DNA of 64,000 nucleotides from CADEFQ01 sp050185195 (GCA_050185195.1 JBFWZQ010000002.1:248001-312000); one strand, 5' to 3'; positions 1-8,763 are shown, counted from the stretch's first letter. Program-made: numbers and translations. The notes: a model not told the origin generated them from the letters alone.

Positions 1-563
1 CCAAACCCGACCACACAAATTGCAAGCGTCGCCAACGCGGTAAGGAGCGACGTCCGGCGCGTTTGTACGTAGTTAACGATACAATAGTTGGCCTGTAACA
101 ATACAACGTAAGACGTCACGCCATTCGAGCTTGAGTTTGGAATGATGTCTTGGAGCGGGAAGTTGCGGATACCATGCCGTACAAGATAAGAGAAAATATA
201 AAGCTGTGCGGATACAAGCACCCAGCGGCTAGCCCTGACATACACATTGGTGTCCCTCGTCAGAACATATGCCGCACCGAGCGACACGAGCACAACCGCA
301 TAGTGAATGACTCCGGTCAGAGATCTCAGGAGACTGATCGGAAGCATGATCGATGTAACGAGAACCAAAGCAAGCGTCACATTGCGCTCGCGTTGGCTCG
401 ACTGGGAGAACACTTTCGCATTTGCCAATACTGCGACGAAGGCAAGCACCAAATACGCCCCCATGACAGCCGTTGCACGGCTCGCATAGGAGACTGCAAG
501 GGCAGCAACAAACAGCGCCGACAGCACCGCATTGTGGCTTAAAGGCAAATAGCTCAGTCGCAT
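1..563 (-). CDS. Wzy-like O-antigen/capsule polymerase, N-terminal part (runs off window)
   Basis: An uninterrupted reading frame starts at the ATG complementary to 561-563 and is still open at base 1, giving at least 187 residues. The protein is strongly hydrophobic, with several predicted membrane helices (residues about 10-25, 30-46, 62-78, 85-100), then a polar stretch containing NSSSNGVTSYVVLLQAN and another helix. Multi-helix inner-membrane proteins with such a loop are typical of Wzy-type polymerases, which join lipid-linked repeat units in the periplasm. Its start overlaps the stop of the upstream Wzz-like gene by 10 bases, so the two are probably translationally coupled, and the Wzz partner supports the polymerase reading. 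O-antigen ligase is an alternative; the truncated C-terminus prevents a decision. Base composition is poorer in GC than in the housekeeping genes. Confidence 0.7.
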   Translation of the reverse strand, partial: MRLSYLPLSHNAVLSALFVAALAVSYASRATAVMGAYLVLAFVAVLANAKVFSQSSQRERNVTLALVLVTSIMLPISLLRSLTGVIHYAVVLVSLGAAYVLTRDTNVYVRASRWVLVSAQLYIFSYLVRHGIRNFPLQDIIPNSSSNGVTSYVVLLQANYCIVNYVQTRRTSLLTALATLAICVVGF

Positions 564-1474
564 TGGCTCGTTATGCGCCGTGCATCGACTATGTTTCGCC
601 GAATTGCCGGACCAAATAGCGCCAACATGGACCCAACCAAACCACCTGCGATGGTGCCCACCATTGTTTGCAATCCTCTGCGAGGCCAGGACCTCTTGAA
701 GGGTACCGACGCAGGCGAGACAATCTTGAAAGAAAAATCGCGAACAACCGTAGCCAGCATGAGCTCATTCATTTGCGCCTCCAATAGACGCGCAACTGTG
801 CCGTGAGTGCTCGTAACATCGGCTGCTGACAATGCCTTCTCCAGATCCTTGATAAACGCAGAGCTACGATTCATGGCGCGCACGCGCATCTCTGAGTTCA
901 GGCGAGCGACCATTGCATTCGCCCAGCTCGCTGCTCGATACGGGTCACTCCATTCAACTTGCACCGTATAAATACCGGTCAATGGATTGTGTCCAATGAC
1001 GGCAATCTCATTTAGTTTCTCTAGCGCATCCTGCATATCGGGCGGGCGCCTAATATCCGTTCTCCATTGACCACGTTCAGCATCCCAACGCGAATCAAAT
1101 AGCTCGCGCATTAGGCCAAGGTCGGTAACAAATGCCTCGCGAAACTCCCGCGACCGCAATACCGCCATTGACTCCTTGGTTAGGGTCGAACTTCCGCCAT
1201 CCATATCGATACCGGCCAACATGGCGATGCTGCCGAGCGAGCCGAGCATGGCGCTCGTCGACCCCATGTAGTCATTCCCGGATGGAATCATGGAGACAAC
1301 TGCACGGAATATCGGCCGGGTAGTAAAAGCGACTGTCCCAAAAAAAACAGCAAAGAACGCCGTTACCAGAATGATGAAATACCTAGCTCGCCAAAGTCGC
1401 GCGGCAATTGCTCCCAACGAGAGATCATCGGCGTCACGCTCAACACTGTCAAAGTGCGTGTTATGGAGAAACAT
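554..1474 (-). CDS. Wzz-family polysaccharide chain-length regulator (second of two)
   Basis: 306 residues. An N-terminal membrane helix (about 32-52, YFIILVTAFFAVFFGTVAF) is followed by a periplasmic domain and a C-terminal helix (about 272-292, TIAGGLVGSMLALFG) preceded by a proline- and arginine-containing PFKRSWPRR stretch. This two-helix topology with a periplasmic coiled region is that of Wzz-type polysaccharide co-polymerases, which set repeat-unit number together with Wzy. The gene overlaps the preceding wzz-like gene by 14 bases and the following wzy-like gene by 10, forming a coupled unit. No cytoplasmic tyrosine-kinase domain is present, so it is the Wzz type rather than Wzc. It resembles the neighbouring upstream gene (shared AVL.SR.F.E.F..D.GLM..LF.SRWDA motif), so the pair looks like a duplication. 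Confidence 0.85.
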   Translation of the reverse strand: MFLHNTHFDSVERDADDLSLGAIAARLWRARYFIILVTAFFAVFFGTVAFTTRPIFRAVVSMIPSGNDYMGSTSAMLGSLGSIAMLAGIDMDGGSSTLTKESMAVLRSREFREAFVTDLGLMRELFDSRWDAERGQWRTDIRRPPDMQDALEKLNEIAVIGHNPLTGIYTVQVEWSDPYRAASWANAMVARLNSEMRVRAMNRSSAFIKDLEKALSAADVTSTHGTVARLLEAQMNELMLATVVRDFSFKIVSPASVPFKRSWPRRGLQTMVGTIAGGLVGSMLALFGPAIRRNIVDARRITSQCD

Positions 1475-2351
1475 GGTCCTTAATCTCAGCGTCGCCCAAG
1501 CTCCAAAGGAGCAAGATCAGGCCCACACTAGCAACAGCACCGAACAAGAACCCGCCTAACACAAACAGCAATCGTGGCGGCCAGCTACGATCGGTTCTAT
1601 CAGGCGGTAGCGCACGATCTACGAAGCGAAACGCATACTCCTGAGTTGAATTGGCGAGCATTCGTTGATTCATTTGCGCCTCGATCAAGCGGCTGATTGC
1701 CTGACGTGTCTCGACGACTTGAGTGCGCCCCAACTCTTGCTCAAGAAACCTCAATGAATTTCCCGTGCGCTCTATGGTTCGACGACGCATCTCGGCATTC
1801 AGTCGCCCCACCAACACGTTAGCCCATTCCGCAGCACGCTCCGGATCGGTCCATTCGATTTCTAAAGTTACGAACCCTGTATCTTTGCTCTGCCCGACTG
1901 TGCGCACATCCTCATTAAAATACTGATACCCATCGGCCAACGTTGGCCAAGTCGTCGCGTCACCGCGAAATCGACCCGACTTAGCGTCCCACCTCGAGGG
2001 GAACAGCTTAGGCATTAGGCCGTAGTCACCTATGAAGGACTCGGTGAACTGACGAGACTCAAGCACAGCCAATGCCTCTTGGGTTGCGGGATGTCCTGTG
2101 CCGAACCCAATACCCGCCAAGGAAGCCAGGCCACCTAGCCGACCAATTGCGCCGAGTGCGCCATTGCCGCCCGCTTCCGTACTCGCAGGCGTCAACACTG
2201 CTATCGCACGGTAACGCGGTGTAATGAAAAATGCAGCGGCGATTGCTACCGCCGTGCATGCCAGGACAGCTCCACTTATCCACCAACGCTTCGCCCAGAG
2301 GAGCGCAAGGACATTAGTGATGTCGATTCGTTCAGGGTGCTCGATTTTCAA
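1461..2351 (-). CDS. Wzz-family polysaccharide chain-length regulator (first of two)
   Basis: Chain-length determinant with the N-terminal motif ERIDITNVLALLWAKRWWISG leading into a first membrane helix, a periplasmic region with a LESRQFTESFIGDYGLMPKLF segment, and a second helix near the C-terminus (LLFVLGGFLFGAVASVGLILLL). The frame can be extended to an ATG at 2393, but that adds a cysteine-rich stretch unlike the family. A TTG at 2351 has a GAAGAGG ribosome-binding sequence five bases upstream, so I prefer it (296 residues). It is first in the leftward wzz-wzz-wzy run and lies downstream of the large SLBB export gene, separated from it by a transposase remnant. Its role is to control polymer length at the inner membrane. 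Confidence 0.85.
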   Translation of the reverse strand: MKIEHPERIDITNVLALLWAKRWWISGAVLACTAVAIAAAFFITPRYRAIAVLTPASTEAGGNGALGAIGRLGGLASLAGIGFGTGHPATQEALAVLESRQFTESFIGDYGLMPKLFPSRWDAKSGRFRGDATTWPTLADGYQYFNEDVRTVGQSKDTGFVTLEIEWTDPERAAEWANVLVGRLNAEMRRRTIERTGNSLRFLEQELGRTQVVETRQAISRLIEAQMNQRMLANSTQEYAFRFVDRALPPDRTDRSWPPRLLFVLGGFLFGAVASVGLILLLWSLGDAEIKDHVSP

Positions 2352-2739
2352 CCTAACCTCTTCAAGGCAGCAAGAAAATAAAACCAACGCCACGGTTCGG
2401 CTAGGAATCGAACAAGGTCAGGCGGCGTCTAACCCAGTCAATTCTACGAAAGCAGTCTCAACGCTAGACGCACAAGATTTCCTCATCAGATTCCAAGACC
2501 AATGATCATGGCAACTGCACCGCATCAAATTGCGCACTGTGAATCATTCAATTGACTTCGAGCTTGGCTAAGGATTGTTGCAACGGGCTTTATCGAACTG
2601 CGCGTGCGACAATGCTTTCGAATTCAGACTCTCCCAAGGATTCGCCGCCAACGCGCACATGGAAGCAGCGATTCCGTTCTGCGCCTTCATCGCGTTCTTG
2701 GCAGGTCCGCCAGTACACTAGATGCGCAATTCTTGTTGA

Positions 2740-3075
2740 TCAAACAGAAAGGCGGTTTGGCCGGCCGGGCGCACATGCGTGGCGAGCGCGAGAATTCAGG
2801 CACCGCACTCTCGCGCTGCTCACAGCGATAGTGGCAAAGAAGCTGCCCGCCCAAGCGAACAAGTTGACGTCGTGAAGTTCCACGCCGAAGGTGCAAATAG
2901 GGCTGAGATACGCGCCACGCAGATCGAGCTGCACATGCAGATTCAATACTGCCTTGGTGAAGCGAAGTTCGGCCTTCGAGAACACCGGCAGGCACATGTC
3001 GACAATCGTGGTATCGAACTAGTAGGCCGCATGGTCCAAGCTCATCCCGAAGCTGTCGGCCATTTGGACAACAGA
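2740..3075 (-). pseudogene. IS4-family transposase remnant
   Basis: Translating the minus strand from the ATG at 3063 gives MADSFGMSLDHAAY, an in-frame TAG at 3019-3021, then FDTTIVDMCLPVFSKAEL, RFTKAVLNLHVQLDLRG and VELHDVN, ending at a TGA at 2740. This series (DSTT.DLCLSVF..A.FR.TKAAVKLH..LDLRG...VHDVN) is the catalytic-core signature of IS4-type DDE transposases, including the first catalytic Asp. The full protein would be several hundred residues. The N-terminal part, the second Asp and the catalytic Glu region are not recognisable in any frame. The remnant fills most of the long gap between the SLBB export gene and the wzz genes (2352-3236). The rest of that gap, about 2352-2739 and 3076-3236, shows nothing else I recognise. 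Confidence 0.72.
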
Positions 3076-3236
3076 TGACCGCGCGAGGTTTTTCCAAGAG
3101 CACCATCGTCAATCGCGCGCAGATTGTCATGCCGCGGGGGTTGCCATATATGTCATGGGCGCCCTGATAGGCTGCTAAAATCATGTCGGATCAGGTTTTT
3201 CGACAAGTCTGATCAAGTTGACCGCGCAGCAGAGAG

Positions 3237-6011
3237 CTAGAATGAATTGACAGCGGCAACCGACACCGCGACGTTGTAAAGGATCTGCGTCACCGCCTGC
3301 CACAGCGGCAGCGGCGGCATACGCTCGGTATCGAGGGGTACGACCACCGTATCACCCGCCTCCATCTTGACGCTCGACGCACGCGCGAACCAGCGGCTCG
3401 AGCTGCGAGCCACGACGCTGCCATCCGCGCGCACCACATAGATCTGCCCGTCGTCCGCCTTGCGCGTCACGCCGCCGGACAGGCTGATGTAATCGTCGCG
3501 CGAGAGGCCGGCGCGGTAGAAGTGCGACGTGGAGTTCTGCACTTCGCCGATCACCGTCACCTCCTGGCGTTCTTTCGGTATGAGCAGGCGGTCGCCGCCT
3601 CGCAGCGCAATATCGGCATCCGCACCCGGCGTTGCCGCGATCGCCTCTGGCAGGTCGATGACGAGGCGGCCGACGGCTTTCGCGGAGCGCAACTGCGCCA
3701 GGAGCGATTGCCCGACGGTCAGGGCCGTACCGGCACCCACCTGGTTGGCATTTGCGCCCTGCAGCGCGGCGGTCGCGAGGTCTGTCTGCAAGCGGTCGGC
3801 GAGCCGATCCATCTGCAGTTGCTCCCGTTCCCGCAACCCCTCGCGGGTAAACACGGCTCCGCGCGGCGACGCGAGCGACGTCAGCCCACCCGCGCGCTCG
3901 AGCACGGAACGCAGCGATTCGCCGCGCCGGATCGGATAGGTGCCGGGGAAGCGCACTTCACCCTCGATCTTGACGACCTCCTGCTCGCGCCATTCGGGCG
4001 TTTCCTTGATGAGCAGCATGTCGAAGGACTGCAGTGGAAGATCCGCCGAGGGGTCGCCTTCCAATGCGGCGGCGAGATCGATCTCGATCGTCTCGGTCTG
4101 TCGTACGGTGCCGATTACCCGGAACCGGGTCAGCTCGGCGCTGGTCGTGAAGGCTGCATCGTCGAGCCCGCCGCCCGCGCGCACGAGGTCCGACACCCGC
4201 ATCTGCGGCTCGAGCGGATACTCGCCCTTGACCTTCACCGCGCCTTCGATCTTCACCGACTCCGTCGGTTGCGCAGCGCTCCCCTGCAACTTCAGTTCGC
4301 GCAGCAAGGGCTCCACCACCGCGGCGCGCCCCGATTCGAGGTCGAATACGGTCAACCGATCGCGCGGCTGCAGCAGGATGTCGGCGGCCGAACCCGGCGC
4401 GCGCAGGGCGGCCGCGAGGTCCGCGGACAACACGGCGATGCGCTGGCCGGGCGGTATCTCACGGCGGATCAGCACATAGTGGGTGTCTGCGTTGGGTTTC
4501 AGGTCGTCGAGCGAACGGATGGCACTCGACAGGCGCAGCCCTTCGCGCCAGGCGACGGCACCGGGCTGGTAGACGTGCCCCGCTATCGTCACGCCCGAAT
4601 CGATCGTGGGAGGCAGGCGCGTGATGCGCAGCACGTCGCCGTTGCCGATCGGTTGCGCGCGGCCCTCGGCCGTCGACAGGTCGACATTGATGACGACGCG
4701 CCGTTGCTGCCCGTCGAGATGCATGAGGTAGGCGGTACGCGGATCACTTTCAGGCGTGAGCCCGCCCGCGAGCTCGATCACGTCGCTGGCGCGTGCGCCG
4801 GCTGCCAGTTCATAGATCGCGGCGCGATGCACTTCGCCGTCGACCGACACGGTGGGGCCCACCGGCGGGATGAAGATCACGTCGCCCGGCAGCAACTTCG
4901 CATCGTCGCGCGTGTCGCCGCGAATGAGGAGATCGTAGAGGTCAAGCCGCCGCACCACTTCGCCCTGGCGCTTCAGTTGCACGTTGCGCAGCGAGCCGAT
5001 TGGCTTGACGCCTCCCGCGGCGTAGATCGCCGAGGTGATGGTGGCGAGTCCGCTCACCGTATAGGTGCCGGGCCGGTTCGCTTCGCCCAGAACGAAGACG
5101 CGCACCGCCCTGATGTCGCCCATCGAGACGCTCGCGCGCACGCCGATCATCTGGCTCGACACGCGCTGCTCGAGATTGCCCTGGACCGCGCTGAAGCGCT
5201 GCCCCGCAACGCTGATCGGGCCAAGCTCTGGGAAGTTGACCCGCCCGTCGCGGCCGACCGTCAGGCGCAGGGTGCGGTTCTGGTTGCCATAGAGGATCAC
5301 TTCGAGTTCGTCGCCCGACCCCACCACGTAGTCCGCCGGCACGGGCACGTCGGTGACGGGCGCGAAGGTCGACGGCGAGTCCTTGAAGAGGTCGTAACCG
5401 AAGGGCTTGAGTCCCGAGGGGCCCGACCTGGTGAGTGGCAGGCGCGTCACCTTGATGGCGAGCCCGTCGAGTTCGGGCTCTGCGGTGAGACGCAGCGCCG
5501 CCTGTTCTTCACTGAGGCCGGCGAGCGGCATCGCCGCAAAACCCGGCATCTGCAGGGTGCCGTCGATGTTGAGACGGTAGGGGTTCTTTTCCTTGATGCG
5601 CGCGATCACCGCGGCGAGCTTGTCCTTGCGCAGCGGATCCCAGTCCTTCGTCGTGTCGATGACGACGGGAGGCTGCCCCTCGACGGTCGACGGCACGACC
5701 TTCGGCTCGGGCAAGCCAATGGTGATGACGAGCGTGTCATCCGCTCGCAGCGCGGAAGCGCGCTGCAGCCGTTCCGCGAGGTCCGCGTCCGAGGGCTGCC
5801 CCGATTCCGGGCGTGCACTGGCCTGATCTTCCGACTTTACCTTGTCCTTCGTGCCGGATGTCGCCTCGGCGCCGATTCCCATCTGCTCGAGCAGCATCTG
5901 GCGCTGCTCCGGCGTGAGGTTGCGCAGCATCTCGAGCTGCTGGGCATTAGGCACCTGCGCGAGCGCCGGCACCGCCAGCACCCACGCCATCAGAAGAAGG
6001 AGTTTCCGCAT
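3237..6011 (-). CDS. Large SLBB-domain polysaccharide export protein (OPX/Wza-like)
   Basis: About 924 residues from the ATG at 6009-6011, which overlaps the upstream stop by one base (TGATG) and has an AAAGG ribosome-binding sequence; a further in-frame ATG at 6029 lies inside the upstream gene. A signal peptide (MRKLLLLMAWVLAVPALAQ) is followed by a poly-export domain (around VPADYVVGSGDELEVILYGNQ) and several SLBB-type repeats (GEANRPGTYTVSGLATITSAIY; GEVHRAAIYELAAGARASDVI; IEGAVKVKGEYPLEPQMRVSDLV; IEGEVRFPGTYPIRRGESLRSVL; IGEVQNSTSHFYRAGLSRDDYI). Such proteins form or line the outer-membrane channel for capsule or exopolysaccharide. It is far longer than classical Wza (about 380 residues) and has no lipobox, like the long SLBB exporters of some capsule loci. 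Coupled to the Wzi-like gene upstream. Confidence 0.9.
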   Translation of the reverse strand: MRKLLLLMAWVLAVPALAQVPNAQQLEMLRNLTPEQRQMLLEQMGIGAEATSGTKDKVKSEDQASARPESGQPSDADLAERLQRASALRADDTLVITIGLPEPKVVPSTVEGQPPVVIDTTKDWDPLRKDKLAAVIARIKEKNPYRLNIDGTLQMPGFAAMPLAGLSEEQAALRLTAEPELDGLAIKVTRLPLTRSGPSGLKPFGYDLFKDSPSTFAPVTDVPVPADYVVGSGDELEVILYGNQNRTLRLTVGRDGRVNFPELGPISVAGQRFSAVQGNLEQRVSSQMIGVRASVSMGDIRAVRVFVLGEANRPGTYTVSGLATITSAIYAAGGVKPIGSLRNVQLKRQGEVVRRLDLYDLLIRGDTRDDAKLLPGDVIFIPPVGPTVSVDGEVHRAAIYELAAGARASDVIELAGGLTPESDPRTAYLMHLDGQQRRVVINVDLSTAEGRAQPIGNGDVLRITRLPPTIDSGVTIAGHVYQPGAVAWREGLRLSSAIRSLDDLKPNADTHYVLIRREIPPGQRIAVLSADLAAALRAPGSAADILLQPRDRLTVFDLESGRAAVVEPLLRELKLQGSAAQPTESVKIEGAVKVKGEYPLEPQMRVSDLVRAGGGLDDAAFTTSAELTRFRVIGTVRQTETIEIDLAAALEGDPSADLPLQSFDMLLIKETPEWREQEVVKIEGEVRFPGTYPIRRGESLRSVLERAGGLTSLASPRGAVFTREGLREREQLQMDRLADRLQTDLATAALQGANANQVGAGTALTVGQSLLAQLRSAKAVGRLVIDLPEAIAATPGADADIALRGGDRLLIPKERQEVTVIGEVQNSTSHFYRAGLSRDDYISLSGGVTRKADDGQIYVVRADGSVVARSSSRWFARASSVKMEAGDTVVVPLDTERMPPLPLWQAVTQILYNVAVSVAAVNSF

Positions 6012-7465
6012 CAGAACCTTTGCCGCCATTCAATGAAGCCGGTGAAGTCAGCGCCTTCAGCCGGCTCGAGGTCGAAATCGTTGTAGCCGAGGCCGAAGCG
6101 CAGCTCCCCCCGGGCGAAGGGGCGATTGTACTCAACCTCGACGCCCCTGAGGCGATTGGGCGCGGGCGTGCCGCGCGCGAGGTCGGCCTGGCGCAAGAGC
6201 ACGCTCACCGTTTCGCCTGCCGGCCGGACCAACAATGCGCCGAGGGAGTACATCCGGCCATCGCCGCCCAGGGCGTGCCCGATCGATTGCCCACGGTAGG
6301 TGTAACCCTGTGGGTACAGGTCATGGCGGTAGGCGCAGCCGAAGATCGGGTTGCTGCGCGTGAAATTGCAGGACGTGTCGGCGAACTCGGCGTGTCCGCG
6401 TACCCCGCCCCAGGGCGTCGAGACCCAACCCTCTGCACCGAGCAGCCCGAGGAACTTTGCCGGCAAGCCACCCGCCTCATCCTCGCCGATGAACTGGCCG
6501 TAGAACGCGAGCGGCAGCGGCTGCCAGGGCGAGGCGAGGCGGAAGTCATATCCCGCCAATTGATTGCCCGGCTCGTCGTTCGTGGTGGCGCTCGAAACGG
6601 TATTGTCGTGACCGATCAGGAGATCCCTGAACGTGCGCCACCCGCACGGCCGCCCCTCGCCGCACCACTGGGCCGTGCGACTCAGGCCGATCTCGAGCCA
6701 CGGCCGCGGCCTGAAGTTGAAGCGCGCCGCGAGGAAGCGGACATCGGGCACCGCGACATCGCTGCCTTCCATCTGCCCGAGTTCGAGGCTCGCGCGCCAC
6801 GGGCCGATCCAGCGCAACCACTTCGTCTCGAAGGCGTCGGTGTAGTTGCGCTCGACCCGCACGCTCGGGATCGGGCGCGCCGCATTGCCGAGGATCAGGC
6901 TGCCTTCCCAGCCCGGCCCCCACCAGCGCTCCATCCAGCCCGCCGAAATCATGAAGTTGCCGACATTGAGGCCGACGTAGCTGCCGTCGAGGCGCACCGC
7001 CTGATCGTCGCTCGCGTCGGTGACACCCGTGACCTGCAGGTTCGTCGCGAGCCGATCGCCCATCCAGCTGGCCTGCAGCTCGAGTTCCCCTTCCTCGCGC
7101 GGCGTATCGGAGAAGCCGCGCAGCGGATCCGGATCCCGCGCGCCCGATACGCGCACGCCGGCGGCACCGAGCCCCGCCCTCGCCTCCCGCCGCGCGGCAC
7201 CCTGCAGGCGCGCCAGCGCCTGGCGCAGGGCGTCGCTGGCGTCATCGGGCAGGCGCGCGGCGTTCACGTCGCGTGCGACGTCGGGCCAGGAAATCGGCCA
7301 AGTCGTGATGGGGCCGCGCAGGACACCCGCGTCGGCCAGCAACTCGATGTCGTGCCGCAGGGTGAGATCGCCCGGCGCCAGCCAGGGTGAGGCGCCGGCG
7401 ACGGATACGGCACAGGAGGCCGCGAGCGCCAGCAGGCAGCGGGAGAGCAAAGGTCGAAAGGGCAT
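6011..7465 (-). CDS. Capsule assembly Wzi-family outer-membrane barrel protein
   Basis: 484 residues with an N-terminal signal peptide ending near VAGASPW. It has the Wzi-family layout: an N-terminal helical part (LRHDIELLADAGVLRGPITTWPISW), then an outer-membrane barrel with alternating hydrophobic strands, WMERWWGPGWEGSLILGNAARP and a C-terminal strand ending in phenylalanine (EWRQRF). Wzi proteins hold or assemble capsule at the cell surface. The gene is first in the leftward export operon and overlaps the SLBB export gene by one base. Its start lies opposite the DUF4143 gene, with two palindromic operator-like sites between them. An AATAAT -10-like element sits 9 bases before the ATG and no Shine-Dalgarno sequence is evident. 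A second Wzi-like gene is at 9791-11755. Confidence 0.85.
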   Translation of the reverse strand: MPFRPLLSRCLLALAASCAVSVAGASPWLAPGDLTLRHDIELLADAGVLRGPITTWPISWPDVARDVNAARLPDDASDALRQALARLQGAARREARAGLGAAGVRVSGARDPDPLRGFSDTPREEGELELQASWMGDRLATNLQVTGVTDASDDQAVRLDGSYVGLNVGNFMISAGWMERWWGPGWEGSLILGNAARPIPSVRVERNYTDAFETKWLRWIGPWRASLELGQMEGSDVAVPDVRFLAARFNFRPRPWLEIGLSRTAQWCGEGRPCGWRTFRDLLIGHDNTVSSATTNDEPGNQLAGYDFRLASPWQPLPLAFYGQFIGEDEAGGLPAKFLGLLGAEGWVSTPWGGVRGHAEFADTSCNFTRSNPIFGCAYRHDLYPQGYTYRGQSIGHALGGDGRMYSLGALLVRPAGETVSVLLRQADLARGTPAPNRLRGVEVEYNRPFARGELRFGLGYNDFDLEPAEGADFTGFIEWRQRF

Positions 7466-7498
7466 GGGGCGGCGATTATTTCATCGGGCCGCCAATCT

Positions 7499-7544
7499 GG
7501 TCAATTTTGACCATAGGCGAAATTACACACGGTCATTTTTGACT
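7499..7544. promoter_or_regulatory. Tandem palindromic operator-like sites in a divergent promoter
   Basis: Two similar 14-base palindromes lie 32 bases apart, about three helical turns: GGTCAA-TT-TTGACC at 7499-7512 (perfect arms) and GGTCATTTTTGACT at 7531-7544. Each supplies a -35-like TTGAC hexamer to one side. Rightward, TTGACT (7539-7544), a 17-base spacer and TACTCT (7562-7567) precede the ATG at 7574 by 6 bases. Leftward, TTGACC is followed after 18 bases by AATAAT (7475-7480), ahead of the Wzi-like ATG at 7465. A regulator binding both sites could control the export genes and the ATPase together. The regulator is unknown. Confidence 0.5.
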
Positions 7545-7573
7545 GCTATCCAAAATACCCATACTCTCGCCCC

Positions 7574-8692
7574 ATGCGCCCCCGCCCGCGCTATCTGCTT
7601 CCCCAAGTGCGTGCCGACCTCGCGCGCCGCATGGTTTTCGTGGCCGGGCCGCGGCAGGTCGGCAAGACGACGCTCGCGCAGAGTCTCCCTGGCGCACGTG
7701 CCGGCTACCTGAACTGGGACATCCCGGCGGGTCGAACTTGCATTCTCAAGGGCGAGTTGCCGCCCGGGAAGCTGTGGATCTTCGACGAGATCCACAAGTA
7801 CCGCCGTTGGCGAAACTACCTCAAGGGGATCTACGACGGGCGCGCACGCGGCCAGCGCATCCTGGTGACCGGGAGTGGCCGGCTCGACCTGTACCGCTTT
7901 GGCGGCGATTCGCTGCAGGGTCGATACCACCTGCTGAGGCTGCATCCGCTATCCGTCGCTGAACTGGGCCTCGCGCGGGCAGAAGACCTGCAGAGCCTGC
8001 TGGTGCTGGGCGGTTTTCCCGAGCCCTGGTTCAGCGCGAGTGAAACGTTCGCGCGGCGTTGGTCGCGCGAATACGGTGCGCGCCTCGTCCGTGAGGAGGT
8101 CGCGAGCCTCGAGCGCATCGTGGATCTCGGCACCCTCGAGCTGATGGTCGGGCGCCTGCCCGCCCTCGTCGGCTCACCGCTCTCCATCAATGCGTTGCGC
8201 GAAGACCTGCAGGTCGCCCACAAGACCGTCGCAAGCTGGCTTTCTGCGCTCGAGCGCCTGTACGCCATTTTCCGCCTCGCCCCGTTTGGCGCACCGCGCA
8301 TCCGCGCGGTGCGCAAGGAACAGAAGCACTATCACTTCGACTGGGCGGCCGTACCCGACGAGGCGGCCCGGTTCGAATGCCTGGTGGCCGTCCACTTGCT
8401 CAAATGGGTGCACTTCCAGCAGGACACGGCAGGACGGGATGTCGACTTGCGCTACTTTCGCGACACTGACGGTCGCGAGGTCGACTTCGTCGTCACCGAG
8501 CAGAACCGGCCGCTGTGGATGATCGAATGCAAACTGGGCGACACCGATGTCGATCGCGGCATCCGCTATCTGCATGCCCGCTTTCCGGGCGCACAGGCCT
8601 GGCAGATTTCAGCCCGGGGCGTGAAGCACTACCATACCCCCGACGGCATCCGGGTCGCGCCGGCCATGGAATTCCTGCGGACACTGGCCTAG
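7574..8692 (+). CDS. DUF4143-type AAA+ ATPase
   Basis: 372 residues. Walker A GPRQVGKTT (25-33) and Walker B LWIFDEIHK (about 67-75) are clear. The C-terminal half carries the DUF4143 region with a PD-(D/E)XK-like pattern (REVDFVV followed by WMIECK), so a nuclease-related fold is possible. This family is common, mobile and mostly uncharacterised; members occur as solitary genes near accessory loci. Here it sits inside the capsule region between divergent export genes, with no obvious role in sugar synthesis. The start has no Shine-Dalgarno sequence, and a -10-like TACTCT ends 6 bases before the ATG, so the mRNA may be leaderless. It could be a passenger brought in by transfer rather than a capsule gene. 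Confidence 0.85.
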   Translation: MRPRPRYLLPQVRADLARRMVFVAGPRQVGKTTLAQSLPGARAGYLNWDIPAGRTCILKGELPPGKLWIFDEIHKYRRWRNYLKGIYDGRARGQRILVTGSGRLDLYRFGGDSLQGRYHLLRLHPLSVAELGLARAEDLQSLLVLGGFPEPWFSASETFARRWSREYGARLVREEVASLERIVDLGTLELMVGRLPALVGSPLSINALREDLQVAHKTVASWLSALERLYAIFRLAPFGAPRIRAVRKEQKHYHFDWAAVPDEAARFECLVAVHLLKWVHFQQDTAGRDVDLRYFRDTDGREVDFVVTEQNRPLWMIECKLGDTDVDRGIRYLHARFPGAQAWQISARGVKHYHTPDGIRVAPAMEFLRTLA

Positions 8693-8763
8693 CCCGGCGC
8701 ATGAAGATGTCGTCACATTCTGACATCACGAGGATGCGGGTTTCAGGGTAGGCTTCGCACCCT

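Noticed and set aside
150..542. 130-codon plus-strand frame at the left edge
   Set aside because: Polar, repetitive composition and antisense to the membrane protein reading frame that is open to base 1.
2687..3184. 165-codon minus-strand frame in the gap before the wzz genes
   Set aside because: Out of frame with the IS4 signature; Cys/Arg-rich with no motif.
3522..6086. Long plus-strand open frame (over 800 codons) opposite the SLBB export gene
   Set aside because: His/Arg-rich, no family motifs, exactly antisense to a well-supported gene; a by-product of high GC at third codon positions.
7574..8692. DUF4143 ATPase with HigBA as parts of a defence island
   Set aside because: No restriction, CRISPR, CBASS or other defence genes nearby; the surrounding genes are polysaccharide functions.
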